Source: Priestia megaterium (GTDB lineage: Bacteria; Bacillota; Bacilli; Bacillales; Bacillaceae_H). From it: 64,000 nt of DNA. The stretch is from contig NZ_CP085442.1 in NCBI RefSeq assembly GCF_023824195.1, positions 1,278,001-1,342,000 on the forward strand, given 5' to 3'. Position numbers and translations under genes: made by a program. The notes under the pieces are model-generated. The model did not search any database. It was given only the letters and a program-made list of their open reading frames with translations, and was not told the origin of the DNA. Shown piece after piece: positions 28,016 through 37,104 of the stretch (position 1 is its first letter; the number at the start of each line of letters is the position of its first letter).

Positions 28016-30139
28016 ATGTTAGAAAGTAATCGCACTTATAAGCAAACCATACAAGTGGCCGATTCAGCTTATTACAATAATCGTGAATTGAGCTGGCTGG
28101 CCTTTAACAAGCGGGTGCTGGAAGAAGCAGTAGATACGAAAAACCCTTTGCTTGAGCGGTTTAAATTTCTAGGGATTTTCAGTTCGAATCTGGATGAGTT
28201 TTTTATGATTCGGGTAGCCGGATTAAAAGATCAAGTGAAAGCTGGATTTAGCAAACCTGAAAACAAAGCAGGCTTAACTCCTAAACAGCAGCTATTCTCT
28301 ATCTCCAAACAAAACCACGATCTAGTCAAGCAGCAGTATGATACGTATATCCACACACTTCTTCCCGAATTACAGAAATACGGCGTGGAAATCATTACGG
28401 TTGAAAAGCTGGAAAAATCAAATCTAGATAAGCTTGAACAGTATTTTGACGAGCAAATCTTTCCCGTATTAACTCCTATGGCTATTGATACCTACCGACC
28501 GTTTCCTATGTTGATGAATAGAAGCTTGAACTTAGCAGTCGTCCTTTCAGAAAGTTTAAATGATGAGCAGCAAATTGCCGAGATAAAAGGAAGACTAGCT
28601 ATCGTCCAAGTACCTTCGATGCTAACGCGCTATATTGAAATAGCCACGTCAGATTCTACCCGTCTATTTGTATTGCTAGAGGATTTGATTTCCCATTTTA
28701 TTAAAAAGTTGTTTAAGGGATACCGCGTTTCTTCCGTTTCTCAATTTCAAATTACCCGCAACGCAGATATGACTATTCACGAAGAAGACGCTCAAGATTT
28801 ACTAAAAGAAATTGAAGAAGAGTTACAGAAGCGAAAATGGGGAGCGGCTGTTCGGCTTGAGATTAAGAGTCCATATGATCAGGGTGTACTAGCTTATTTA
28901 AAGTCAGTACTTGAAATTGACGATGAAGATATGTATGGGATCGAAGGACAGCTGGATTTAACCAGTTTATTTTCGCTTTATAGATTACTTAAATCTACGC
29001 ATGAAGAGTTGGCTGAAAAAGCCTTTATTCCTAGGCTTATAACAGAGTTACACCCGGGTCAAAATGTTTTCGACCAAATGATTCAAAGAGATATTTTGCT
29101 TCACCATCCTTATGAATCGTTTAAGCCGGTACTTGATTTTGTTAACTGTGCAGCAGACGATGAAAATGTGCTTGCTATTAAGCAAACGTTATACAGGGTA
29201 AGCGGAGATTCTCCCGTTATTAAAGCATTAAAACGAGCGGCTGCAAAAGGTAAACAAGTGACGGTACTAGTTGAACTAAAAGCGAGGTTTGATGAAGAGA
29301 ATAATGTGCAATGGGCTAAAGAGCTAGAGCGGGCAGGGTGCCACGTGATATATGGAATGACGCATTTAAAAACGCATGGTAAAATTACGCTCGTGGTGAG
29401 AAGAGAAGGAGAGCATATTAAACGATTTGTTCATCTTGGTACTGGGAATTACAATGATGCGACGGCAAAGATCTATACGGATATAAGTCTTTTTACTGTC
29501 AATCGAAACATCGGGATAGATGCGGCCAATTTTTTTAATTACTTAAGTGGCTATACGCAAAAACCAGTATATCATCATTTATCCGTTGCACCATTTGAAA
29601 TAAGAAATGATTTTTTGCATCTCATTGATAAGGAAATCCATTATCACAGACGGTATGGCAATGGAAGAATCATTGGGAAAATGAACTCATTGACGGATAA
29701 AATTTTAATTATGAAGCTATATGAAGCTTCTATAGCTGGTGTGACAATCGAACTCATTGTTAGAGGAACGTGCTGCTTGCGCCCTCAAATTCAAGGCGTT
29801 AGCGAGAATATAAGGGTAAGAAGCATTGTCGGACGATTTTTAGAGCATAGCCGAATCTATTATTTTCATCATAATAAACAGGAAAAGTTTTTCTTGTCAT
29901 CTGCAGATATGATGACAAGAAATATGGTGAAACGAGTAGAAATTTTATTTCCTATCTTGGATACACATTTGAAAAAAAAAGTGTGGAAGTGGCTTGAAGT
30001 TATGCTTGCTGATAATGTAAAAGCACGAGAACAAGATCAAGAAGGGAATTATCATTACGTCATAAAAAAAGAACATGAGCTCTCTATTAACAGTCAAGAG
30101 ATCTTTTGTCAATATGCTCTTTGCGACGACCAAGAATAA
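28016..30139 (+). CDS. ppk: Polyphosphate kinase 1
   Basis: 707 aa. Polymerises ATP gamma-phosphate into polyphosphate and can run in reverse. Domains N, head, C1 and C2 are all recognisable: ELSWLAFNKRVLEEA at the N-terminus, VLTPMAIDTYRPFPML in the head, and the phosphorylated-His region FVHLGTGNYNDATAKIYTD. The second conserved His is in GRFLEHSRIYYFHH. ATG 28016 follows GGAAGGTGAGG; the frame's GTG at 28007 lies within that site. Co-directional with ppx. Confidence 0.95.
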   Translation: MLESNRTYKQTIQVADSAYYNNRELSWLAFNKRVLEEAVDTKNPLLERFKFLGIFSSNLDEFFMIRVAGLKDQVKAGFSKPENKAGLTPKQQLFSISKQNHDLVKQQYDTYIHTLLPELQKYGVEIITVEKLEKSNLDKLEQYFDEQIFPVLTPMAIDTYRPFPMLMNRSLNLAVVLSESLNDEQQIAEIKGRLAIVQVPSMLTRYIEIATSDSTRLFVLLEDLISHFIKKLFKGYRVSSVSQFQITRNADMTIHEEDAQDLLKEIEEELQKRKWGAAVRLEIKSPYDQGVLAYLKSVLEIDDEDMYGIEGQLDLTSLFSLYRLLKSTHEELAEKAFIPRLITELHPGQNVFDQMIQRDILLHHPYESFKPVLDFVNCAADDENVLAIKQTLYRVSGDSPVIKALKRAAAKGKQVTVLVELKARFDEENNVQWAKELERAGCHVIYGMTHLKTHGKITLVVRREGEHIKRFVHLGTGNYNDATAKIYTDISLFTVNRNIGIDAANFFNYLSGYTQKPVYHHLSVAPFEIRNDFLHLIDKEIHYHRRYGNGRIIGKMNSLTDKILIMKLYEASIAGVTIELIVRGTCCLRPQIQGVSENIRVRSIVGRFLEHSRIYYFHHNKQEKFFLSSADMMTRNMVKRVEILFPILDTHLKKKVWKWLEVMLADNVKAREQDQEGNYHYVIKKEHELSINSQEIFCQYALCDDQE

Positions 30140-30144
30140 CATAA

Positions 30145-30168
30145 AAAAAGCCGAGTGCTCGGCTTTTT
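30145..30168 (+). terminator. ppk terminator
   Basis: AAAAAGCCGAG/CTCGGCTTTTT with a two-base loop, six bases after the ppk stop; it could also serve the convergent gene at 30179. Confidence 0.85.
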
Positions 30169-30178
30169 AGTCATGTTA

Positions 30179-30472
30179 TTATCTAGGAATGGGACCAACA
30201 GGACCGTATCCAGGTCCGTAGTATGTGTTATAAACAGGAGCACCGCCTCCATAGCCGGCACCAGGGTAGCCTCCTCCAGGAAATCCACCGCCATAAAACG
30301 GAACTGGATAAGGATAAGGTGGTGGACAGCACCCAGGTCTGCCTCCAAAACCGCCAACAGCTAGTCCGCCAAGCAGCCCACCAGCTAAGCCAGCAACAAA
30401 AGGAAATCCAAAAAAGCGCTCGTCACCATTTGGAATATTACGATATCCTGTATAGGGATATTGATAGTACAT
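30179..30472 (-). CDS. Gly/Pro/Tyr-rich small protein, possibly spore-surface
   Basis: 97 aa. The N-terminus MYYQYPYTGYRNIPNGDERF leads to a Gly-rich hydrophobic stretch (AGLAGGLLGGLAVGGFGG). This is followed by CCPPPYPYPVPFYGGG and repeats of GGG/PGYG with Tyr. The composition resembles coat-associated or structural Bacillus proteins, but I recognise no family. GGAGG precedes ATG. No enzyme motif. Confidence 0.7.
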   Translation of the reverse strand: MYYQYPYTGYRNIPNGDERFFGFPFVAGLAGGLLGGLAVGGFGGRPGCCPPPYPYPVPFYGGGFPGGGYPGAGYGGGAPVYNTYYGPGYGPVGPIPR

Positions 30473-30585
30473 AATTTAACCTCCTTGTCAGTTGTCTTTG
30501 TAGTGTATGGCTGAACGGAAGCTTTTGAGCCTGGTTTATTTCTTTAAGACTAGAATTAGGCGGTCATGATCAGCTAAAAAAAGAC

Positions 30586-30628
30586 AAAAAACATAAAAAC
30601 GCCCCGTAAGGGCGTTTTTATGTTTTTT
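30586..30628. terminator. Terminator overlapping the ykuE stop codon
   Basis: AAAAAACATAAAAACGCCC pairs over 19 bp with GGGCGTTTTTATGTTTTTT. The ykuE stop (30618-30620) lies in the 3' arm as read on the plus strand. Confidence 0.85.
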
Positions 30629-31484
30629 GCAAGGTGAAAAGCGTAATTTCAGGCGTAGCTAAAAAACGAAAAGGAATGCGAGTGGTTCCTAAGCCTCTAT
30701 TCACATAAAGCTTCATTTTAGAATCTCCAACTTCGTACATTCCTTCAGGGTAAACCGTCCCAAAGGGCGGTGTAATCAAAGGACCGTAAAAAGGAATTTG
30801 GATTTGGCCTCCATGACTATGGCCGGAGAGCTGAAGATCTACTGGAAAAGGAGCTGCTTTGACAGCAACATCAGGTTCATGAATCATAGCAATAGAAAAG
30901 ATATTCGGCTGTAATTGCCCTAGCGTTCCCTCATATTGTGGATTCCCAAGCATAATATCATCGAGTCCACAAATATGAATGTAGCTTTTATCAGGCATGG
31001 AAACCGTATCAACTTCATTTACTAGAAGTCTAAATCCTGCGTCTTCAATGGCTTGTTTGTAGATATTTGTTCCATACCCTCCATGATCATGGTTTCCATA
31101 TATTGCGTATTTTCCAAGAGGAGCCTGAAGCCTCTGTAAAATTGGGGGGATTCTTTCTGGATGCGGGTATTCATTAGGTACATCCATTAAATCTCCGGTA
31201 AATAATATAATATTAGGCTTCAAATTATTTATGGTCACCATAAGCTGTTCTAGTTGTAATAAATCGTAAGAGAGTCCAAGGTGAATATCACTAAATTGTA
31301 AAATTTTTATTCCGTTAAAGCTTTTCGGAATGTTTTTAGAAGTAATTGTATGACGAACAATTTGCAGACGTCTAGGCTCAATATATTTGGCATATGTATA
31401 CCCAAAAGACGTGGTGAGCAAAGACCCTAACGAAATAGACGCTAGTCCTTTCAAAAAAGATCGTCTTGTATACGTCTTTTTCAT
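30618..31484 (-). CDS. ykuE: Tat-exported metallophosphoesterase YkuE
   Basis: 288 aa. A twin-arginine signal (YTRRSFLKGLASISLGSLL) at the N-terminus predicts Tat export. Calcineurin-type motifs follow: LQFSDIHLGLSY, LFTGDLMD, YAIYGNHDHGGYG, and SGHSHGGQIQIPFYGP. B. subtilis YkuE is a known Tat substrate with the same length. It probably hydrolyses phosphoester bonds at the cell wall; the substrate is unknown. Confidence 0.93.
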   Translation of the reverse strand: MKKTYTRRSFLKGLASISLGSLLTTSFGYTYAKYIEPRRLQIVRHTITSKNIPKSFNGIKILQFSDIHLGLSYDLLQLEQLMVTINNLKPNIILFTGDLMDVPNEYPHPERIPPILQRLQAPLGKYAIYGNHDHGGYGTNIYKQAIEDAGFRLLVNEVDTVSMPDKSYIHICGLDDIMLGNPQYEGTLGQLQPNIFSIAMIHEPDVAVKAAPFPVDLQLSGHSHGGQIQIPFYGPLITPPFGTVYPEGMYEVGDSKMKLYVNRGLGTTRIPFRFLATPEITLFTLQKT

Positions 31485-31655
31485 GCAAAATCAACCTATT
31501 CCTTATAGTTTTCAAGTTTTCATTATAGCATTGTTTTTTTTATCATCACAACGAGAAGTCTGCTTTTAAGTTAAATAGATAAAAGTTTCACTTTATTCAG
31601 AAAAAATAGTAAAATGATAGTTGTAAAACACTTATGTTTTGGGGAGGAAGATAAA

Positions 31656-32420
31656 TTGAAGAACAAGGTCGTAATTGTTACTGGCGGTTCAAGTGGAATG
31701 GGAAAACATATGGCGAAGCGATTTGCAGAACAAGGTGCTCATGTGGTAATCACAGGTAGATCAGCCGATCGATTACAAGAGACAGAAAATGAAATTAAAA
31801 CGTTTGATGGACAGGTACTTTCAGTGGTAATGGATGTACGCAATCCAGAAGATGTGGAACGTATGGTTCAAGAAACAGACAAGGCATTTGGACAAATTGA
31901 TTTTTTAGTTAATAATGCTGCAGGCAATTTTATATGTGCAGCTGAAGACTTATCCATTAACGGATGGAACAGCGTAATTAATATCGTATTAAATGGTACA
32001 TTTTATTGCAGTTCCGCAGTAGGGAAATATTGGATCGATAAAGGTACAAAAGGGGCCATTACAAACATTGTGGCTACATACGCCTGGAACGCAGGAGCAG
32101 GCGTTATTCATTCAGCTTGTGCCAAGTCAGGAGTTTTAACCATGACGCGCACGCTTGCAGTAGAGTGGGGGAAGAAATATGGTATACGGGTGAATGCGAT
32201 TGCACCGGGGCCAATCGAGCGAACAGGCGGAGCCGATAAATTATTTGAGTCAGAAAAAATGAAAGCGCGTACATTAGATTCTGTACCATTAGGACGCCTT
32301 GGAACTCCTGAGGAAATAGCAGGATTAGCCAGTTTCCTATTTTCCGATGAAGCGTCTTATATCAATGGGGAATGTATCACAATGGACGGGGGACAGTGGC
32401 TAAATCAGCATCCTTTTTAA
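31656..32420 (+). CDS. fadH: 2,4-dienoyl-CoA reductase FadH (SDR type)
   Basis: 254 aa. NADPH motif VVIVTGGSSGMGKHMA and NNAAGNF. The usual catalytic Tyr is replaced: SACAKSGVLTMTRTLAVEWG has Ser before x-x-x-Lys, as in mammalian-type dienoyl-CoA reductases. The AIAPGPIERTGGADKL and FDEASYINGECITMDGGQW-like tail also fits that group. Role: removes 4,5-double bonds in unsaturated fatty acid beta-oxidation. TTG start at 31656 with GGGGAGG 8 bases upstream. B. subtilis YkuF is the counterpart. Confidence 0.9.
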   Translation: MKNKVVIVTGGSSGMGKHMAKRFAEQGAHVVITGRSADRLQETENEIKTFDGQVLSVVMDVRNPEDVERMVQETDKAFGQIDFLVNNAAGNFICAAEDLSINGWNSVINIVLNGTFYCSSAVGKYWIDKGTKGAITNIVATYAWNAGAGVIHSACAKSGVLTMTRTLAVEWGKKYGIRVNAIAPGPIERTGGADKLFESEKMKARTLDSVPLGRLGTPEEIAGLASFLFSDEASYINGECITMDGGQWLNQHPF

Positions 32421-32525
32421 GGTTGGATACGCACTAAAAAGTACAAAGCAAACCGAGTAGGACTAGCAAAATTATGCTATTCGTATTATACTAACGTAAA
32501 GTGAACAAGGAGAGGGGAGAGTTGA

Positions 32526-33737
32526 GTGGACCCGTTAGATGTATTAACAAACATAGAGAAAACTCTTCCGTATTATCAAGCAATTTTTAGTGCAGATGGA
32601 CATAGAGTAATTGGCTATGAAGTGTTGGCGAGGTTTCAAAATGAAGGGGAAATTGAAAGTCTCGGCCCATTCTTTCATGATGATGCGATTCCGGATGAAT
32701 ATCGCATAGAAGTTGATTATGCTGTTTTAACACAAGCGCTCGAGCATATGTTGACCCAGGAAGAACAATTTTTAATTTTTATTAATCAGAACCCTAATTT
32801 ATTAATGAACGATCATGGAGAATCCTTGCTAGAATTATTGCAACTTTTCGAAAATAAAGGATTATCGCTTGATCGAATTGTTCTCGAAATTACAGAACAC
32901 AATTTTAGTGGAGATTTGGAATCGCTTCAACACTTACTAAAGTATTATCAAACATATGGTATTAAGATTGCAATTGATAATATAGGAAAAGAAAGTAGTA
33001 ATCTAGACAGGATTGGGTTGCTTTCACCAGATATCTTAAAAGTAGATTTACATATTCTGAGACAAACGGACATGGCGCAGTCGTATCAAGACGTATTGTA
33101 TTCTTTATCTCTGTTAGCAAGAAAAATGGGTGCTACGCTTCTATACGAAGATATAGAAGCCTCCTATCAGCTGCAATATGCATGGAGAAACGGAGGCAGA
33201 TATTTTCAAGGTTATTATTTACATAAGCCGGCTGCTGAACTTGTCGATCCGAACATCTTAAAGGATAAACTAAAGGAACGTTTTGAAATGTATATCGCTC
33301 ACGAAAAGAAAAAGCTGCTTGCTGTTTACCAGCTGACAGAACGCTTTCAAGATAAAATGCAGCAGGTAATGACAAAGTGCAGAAAGCTAGAAACGTATGA
33401 CGATATGCTGCCTGTTATTGCAGAAGAACTATCCAACGTGTGTTTTCGCCTTTACATCTGCGATGAAAATGGATTTCAAAAGTCTTCTAACTATGTAAAG
33501 AAAAACGAGGATTGGATTCTTGAGCCTGAATATGTAAAGAAAAATTGGAGCTGGCGCCCATATTTTCTTGAGAATATTATTCGAATGAGCTATGAAAAAA
33601 AAGGCATATTATCAGATTTGTATAATGATATTGAAACAGGTGAGAATATCCGGACTTTTTCGTATCCGATTGATAATATGCACTATATATTCCTTGATAT
33701 TTCATATTCTTTTTTATACGAAAGAGACGTTTTGTAG
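32526..33737 (+). CDS. ykuI: EAL-domain protein YkuI (probable c-di-GMP receptor)
   Basis: 403 aa. Residues about 15-245 form an EAL domain: GYEVLAR (EVL for EAL), FINQNPNLL, LEITEHN, DILKVDLH, and YFQGYYLHKP. The loop normally DDFGxGYSS is changed to DNIGKESSNL, so a metal-binding Asp is Asn and the loop is degenerate. A PAS-like YkuI C-terminal domain follows (about 260-400). The B. subtilis homologue binds c-di-GMP; the changed loop suggests binding without efficient hydrolysis. GTG start at 32526 behind GGGGAGAG. Confidence 0.92.
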   Translation: MDPLDVLTNIEKTLPYYQAIFSADGHRVIGYEVLARFQNEGEIESLGPFFHDDAIPDEYRIEVDYAVLTQALEHMLTQEEQFLIFINQNPNLLMNDHGESLLELLQLFENKGLSLDRIVLEITEHNFSGDLESLQHLLKYYQTYGIKIAIDNIGKESSNLDRIGLLSPDILKVDLHILRQTDMAQSYQDVLYSLSLLARKMGATLLYEDIEASYQLQYAWRNGGRYFQGYYLHKPAAELVDPNILKDKLKERFEMYIAHEKKKLLAVYQLTERFQDKMQQVMTKCRKLETYDDMLPVIAEELSNVCFRLYICDENGFQKSSNYVKKNEDWILEPEYVKKNWSWRPYFLENIIRMSYEKKGILSDLYNDIETGENIRTFSYPIDNMHYIFLDISYSFLYERDVL

Positions 33738-33758
33738 AGAATAAATAAGTTGAAGTTA

Positions 33759-33793
33759 AACCGGCAACTAGCAAAAGTGGTTGCCGGTTTTTT
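33759..33793 (+). terminator. ykuI terminator
   Basis: AACCGGCAAC pairs with GTTGCCGGTT, 11-base loop, followed by TTTT. Confidence 0.88.
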
Positions 33794-33893
33794 ATGTTTT
33801 TTTAGAGGAGAACGACAGTCGGTTATAGAGATATGCATAGGCAAAGGAAATTTCGGAATTCTAATAAAAAAGAAGTTAAGGAGCTGATTTAAT

Positions 33894-34376
33894 TTGAAGA
33901 AAATATGCTTACTTGTCTTTTTGCTGATTGTCTTGTACTCAGGAAAATCTGTTCATGCAGAAGTATCAGGAGAGATTAGGCATGAAATCTTTATAAATTT
34001 GCAGGACGCTTATCAGGCTCAGCTAAGAGCTGCGTCTGCCCATACTAATCAAGACGCTGTTCGTGAGCTGAAATTGTTTTTAGATGATGAGTATGCATCT
34101 GTGTTTTTTAATGAGGCTCTCTTACAAAAAGCTCAAGGGTATGTCGGAGAGGGGCCTGAATATTTAACACACTACATCCCTTTCTTTTCTTTCGATGAAC
34201 AGACGAAGGTAGCTCTTCATGCAGACCAAAACAAAGCTTATGTCTATCAATTTTTTCCGGCTGTGCATAATAAACGGGTAAAATACCAAGATCATTATGA
34301 AATGATCACTTTAGTAAAAAAACAGGGGAAATGGAAAGTGCAAAAGTTTATATATAGTAAGAAACACTCAAAATAG
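33894..34376 (+). CDS. Secreted protein of unknown function
   Basis: 160 aa with an N-terminal signal peptide (MKKICLLVFLLIVLYSG, SVHA, cleavage expected near residue 22). The mature part is rich in charged residues and ends YEMITLVKKQGKWKVQKFIY, a beta-strand pattern typical of small extracytoplasmic Bacillus proteins (possibly DUF3993). TTG start behind AAGGAG. The final codons and stop form one arm of a 15-bp inverted repeat. Confidence 0.75.
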   Translation: MKKICLLVFLLIVLYSGKSVHAEVSGEIRHEIFINLQDAYQAQLRAASAHTNQDAVRELKLFLDDEYASVFFNEALLQKAQGYVGEGPEYLTHYIPFFSFDEQTKVALHADQNKAYVYQFFPAVHNKRVKYQDHYEMITLVKKQGKWKVQKFIYSKKHSK

Positions 34377-34403
34377 CCGAGGAAAGCTTATTTTGAGTGT
34401 TTC
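34361..34403. terminator. 15-bp inverted repeat between convergent genes
   Basis: GAAACACTCAAAATA pairs with TATTTTGAGTGTTTC, 13-base loop. The T-run is short, so termination may be weak. It overlaps the stop of the secreted-protein gene. Confidence 0.6.
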
Positions 34404-34405
34404 TG

Positions 34406-34642
34406 CTACCCGATGTTAAGAAGCTTCTCAAGCGCTTGAAGGTCAAATCCTCTGACAATTTCCTGGTCAACACGAATGGTCGGAGTGGAATAGGACTCTA
34501 ACTCAGTAGTCATTCGTTTTCGAGCAGAAGCATCTTTAGATACGTCAAACTCTTTATAGGAAACGTGGTGATGCTGTAAAAACTGTTTAACAATTTCGCA
34601 AGGTGGGCAAGCTGGTTGTGTGTATAACTCTATAGATCTCAA
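34406..34642 (-). CDS. Glutaredoxin-like thiol protein
   Basis: 78 aa, thioredoxin fold with active site CPPC in IELYTQPACPPCEIVKQFL and the cis-Pro in YSTPTIRVD. Resembles NrdH/YruB-type glutaredoxins that reduce disulfides. TTG 34642 lies 8 bases from GGGAGG and is the likely start; an in-frame GTG at 34651 overlaps that site. Confidence 0.85.
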   Translation of the reverse strand: MRSIELYTQPACPPCEIVKQFLQHHHVSYKEFDVSKDASARKRMTTELESYSTPTIRVDQEIVRGFDLQALEKLLNIG

Positions 34643-34922
34643 TGAAAGCACCTCCCTATATCAAAATGAATGATGTTAAAGTAGAATGAAGTTTTGTATG
34701 ATACATAGTATATCGCTATGTTATTATAATAAAAAACGACATATATCGCTATAATAAGGCATTTTCTTATGAAAAATCACGTAAAGTACTTGTGTTTTTT
34801 TAGTATGTGGCATATAGTGAAATGGTGTCTTTTAAGTATTAGTTTAGATAAAGTATTTATTTGAATTGATATTGTAGAAAAGTCGAATGCGTAATGATGT
34901 AATAGGTGAAAGGAGAGATTAT

Positions 34923-35159
34923 ATGTCACAATTACAAGGTATTTTAACTCGTCTTGTGAATCTCCGTGAGCAAGCAAGTGGAAGTGAAGCGCCACAACGC
35001 TTCTTCGAAGTAGAGGGAAAAAGAATTTGCAGCGTGAAATATCATGCAAAAACTGAAACATACGAACTTGAAGTATATCAAGATGGTGAAAAGCCAGCCG
35101 TTTATCAATTTGATAACGTTGATATGATTGCAATTGAAATTTTTGAACTTATTCATTAA
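34923..35159 (+). CDS. ykuJ: YkuJ family protein
   Basis: 78 aa, starting MSQLQGILTRLVNLREQASG with the family core RFFEVEGKRICSVKYHAKTE and C-terminus IAIEIFELIH. Small alpha/beta protein of unknown function, conserved in Bacillus. ATG 34923 has GAAAGGAGAG upstream; the frame's ATG at 34887 lacks a site. The 280-base gap before it is AT-rich, with a duplicated TATATCGCTAT (34710, 34743) and no other gene. Confidence 0.9.
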   Translation: MSQLQGILTRLVNLREQASGSEAPQRFFEVEGKRICSVKYHAKTETYELEVYQDGEKPAVYQFDNVDMIAIEIFELIH

Positions 35160-35175
35160 GGGATAAAGCAAAACG

Positions 35176-35213
35176 AATGCCGCAAAGGATTTTATACTTT
35201 GCGGCATTTTTTT
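35176..35213 (+). terminator. ykuJ terminator
   Basis: AATGCCGCAAAG pairs with CTTTGCGGCATT, followed by TTTT. Confidence 0.9.
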
Positions 35214-35364
35214 GTTACTGCGTATGGAGTTTTTGCGGTGGCTTCTGCCCTATTTTCCCGAGAAATATCGACAAAGTGATAGCGGATTTTCTGATAAACG
35301 GAAGGAACGGGTCGAATGCTGTAAAAAAACTAAAATAAAAAATTCAGATAATTATGAACTTTCG

Positions 35365-35393
35365 TTGACACTTGTTTTAAAAAAATCTAGACT
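35365..35393 (+). promoter_or_regulatory. Promoter of darB
   Basis: TTGACA (35365-35370), 17-base spacer, TAGACT (35388-35393). About 140 bases of leader follow. Confidence 0.65.
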
Positions 35394-35401
35394 TAACATA
35401 T

Positions 35402-35500
35402 AAGGGAGAACATCGAGTGTGTCTGCTTCTATTCCCTCTTAAAGGTTCGCATTTACGTAAGCAAGCTATTTTCATTTTGTAGCTTGTTCTTTTTCTCTTT
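35402..35500 (+). promoter_or_regulatory. Structured leader of darB with terminator-like hairpin
   Basis: AAGGGA (35402) can pair with TCCCTCTT (35433), and CAAGCTA (35462-35468) with TAGCTTG (35480-35486), followed by TTCTTTTTCTCTTT. The last hairpin looks like a weak terminator before the gene. GTGTGT near 35418 could pair with ACACAC near 35501 as an alternative. I recognise no known riboswitch. Confidence 0.35.
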
Positions 35501-35541
35501 ACACACGTGGAAGTTATGAGAAATGGAAGGAGAATGTATAA

Positions 35542-35997
35542 ATGATTGATATTGATCACAATCAGTTAAATCAAATTGAACTTCGAGATTTGCTTGTCAC
35601 TTCTGATAAAGTTGCTCATGTTCAAGTGGGAAATAATTTAGAACATGCTTTGCTTGTGTTAACAAAGACTGGCTATACGTCCATTCCCGTATTAAATCCA
35701 AGGTTTCAGCTGCAGGGGTTCGTGAGCATGACGCTTATTTTAGATTCGATTTTAGGATTAAAGCGCATTGAATTTGAACGATTAGAAACCATGAAAGTAG
35801 AAGAAGTTATGAATCAAAATGTTCCTCGTGTCTCCATGAAAAAATCCGTATTAAAAGTCATAAATGCCATGATTAACCATCCTTTTCTGTGCGTAGAGAA
35901 TGAAGATGGCATTTTTGAAGGGATTTTAACACGAAGAAATTTGTTAAAGTCATTAAGAAGGCAGTCCATCATTCTCCCGAAAGAGTCATTTCAATAA
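35542..35997 (+). CDS. darB: CBS-domain cyclic di-AMP receptor DarB (YkuL)
   Basis: 151 aa with two CBS motifs: LVTSDKVAHVQVGNNLEHAL to TKTGYTSIPVLNP, and EEVMNQNVPRVSMKK to NEDGIFEGILTRRNLLK. It aligns along its length with B. subtilis YkuL/DarB, which binds c-di-AMP and signals to the (p)ppGpp synthetase Rel and to pyruvate carboxylase. AAGGAG precedes ATG. It lies directly before ccpC, as in B. subtilis. Confidence 0.92.
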   Translation: MIDIDHNQLNQIELRDLLVTSDKVAHVQVGNNLEHALLVLTKTGYTSIPVLNPRFQLQGFVSMTLILDSILGLKRIEFERLETMKVEEVMNQNVPRVSMKKSVLKVINAMINHPFLCVENEDGIFEGILTRRNLLKSLRRQSIILPKESFQ

Positions 35998-36096
35998 TTT
36001 TTTTAAGAAATCGTGTTTCAGCCTATCTTTCTCCGTTTTTTTCTTATATGATAAAGGTAAAATGAAAGTAAAAAGAGGCTTGAAAGGAATAACTGA

Positions 36097-36975
36097 ATGC
36101 AATTAATAGAATGTCGAATGCTCGTTGTATTAGCTCAAGAATTAAATATGAGAAAAGCTGCAGAGAGATTATTTGTATCGCAACCAGCTTTATCACAGAG
36201 GCTGCAAACCATTGAAAAAGCATGGGATACACAAATCTTCATTCGTTCGCAAAAAGGACTGTCATTAACGCCTGCTGGAGAAAAGATTGTTCAATTTGCA
36301 AAAGAAGTGGTAGAAAAAGAAGATCGGGTTCGTGAGGACTTGCATCATTTAGATAATGAAGTATATGGTACACTCAAATTAGCGGTGGCTTCGATTATTG
36401 GACAGCACTGGCTGCCGGCGGTGTTAAAACGCTATATGGATCGTTACCCACATGCTAAAATCTCTCTTGTAACCGGCTGGAGCAGTGAAATGCTTCGCTA
36501 CCTGTACGAAGATGAGGTACATATTGGAATCATACGTGGAAACCCGGATTGGAAAGGCGTCAAAGAACATTTGTTTACAGATCCTCTTTACCTAGTTGAT
36601 TCAGAAATTGAAAGGGCAGCGGAGGTAGTAAATACTCATCGACCATTTATTCAATTTAAAAGTGACTCAACGTATTATCAAGAAATTTTAGAATGGTGGC
36701 ATCGAGAGTTTCATACTACACCGAAGCGTACGATTGTAGTGGATCAGATTGAGACGTGTAAGCAAATGGCTTTAAATGGTCTTGGCTTCGCTATTTTACC
36801 ATCGATTGCCATTAAAGAAGCTGGAAGCCATATTCATCGGACGCCGCTTCTGAAAGCAAATGGAGAGCCAATTACGCGAGACACTTCTTTAGTTGGATAT
36901 GAATCAGCTTTTAAACTGAAGCAAGTTCGAGCATTTGTTGATATTGTACGTGAATATGTGAGAGAAACGGTCTAA
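36097..36975 (+). CDS. ccpC: LysR family regulator CcpC
   Basis: 292 aa. Helix-turn-helix in LNMRKAAERLFVSQPALSQR and a C-terminal effector domain. Known role: represses citB and citZ (TCA branch) unless citrate accumulates, and represses itself. The match to B. subtilis CcpC and its position between darB and the dapH region support the name. GAAAGGA lies before ATG. It ends at a clear terminator. Confidence 0.92.
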   Translation: MQLIECRMLVVLAQELNMRKAAERLFVSQPALSQRLQTIEKAWDTQIFIRSQKGLSLTPAGEKIVQFAKEVVEKEDRVREDLHHLDNEVYGTLKLAVASIIGQHWLPAVLKRYMDRYPHAKISLVTGWSSEMLRYLYEDEVHIGIIRGNPDWKGVKEHLFTDPLYLVDSEIERAAEVVNTHRPFIQFKSDSTYYQEILEWWHREFHTTPKRTIVVDQIETCKQMALNGLGFAILPSIAIKEAGSHIHRTPLLKANGEPITRDTSLVGYESAFKLKQVRAFVDIVREYVRETV

Positions 36976-37001
36976 AGCGAGCCTAGATGCTCGCTTTTTT
37001 T
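36974..37001 (+). terminator. ccpC terminator
   Basis: AAAGCGAGC/GCTCGCTTT with a six-base loop and a seven-T run. Confidence 0.9.
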
Positions 37002-37104
37002 ATTTGCAATCGTTATCTTTTTATTAAAACGATAATGATGCTTGTCATTGTGAAAGCATTTTGTTACATTAAATGAGACATTGCTTACTTAGGAGGAATA
37101 CATA

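Noticed and set aside
34700..34760. Duplicated TATATCGCTAT with an inverted CATAG/CTATG pair, considered as an operator or small repeat array
   Set aside because: Only two units in AT-rich DNA with irregular spacing; not enough to claim a site.
35212..35403. 63-codon plus-strand ORF between ykuJ and darB, considered as AbbA or a ykuK remnant
   Set aside because: No ribosome site, no similarity I can see to AbbA or YkuK, and its end overlaps the darB promoter.
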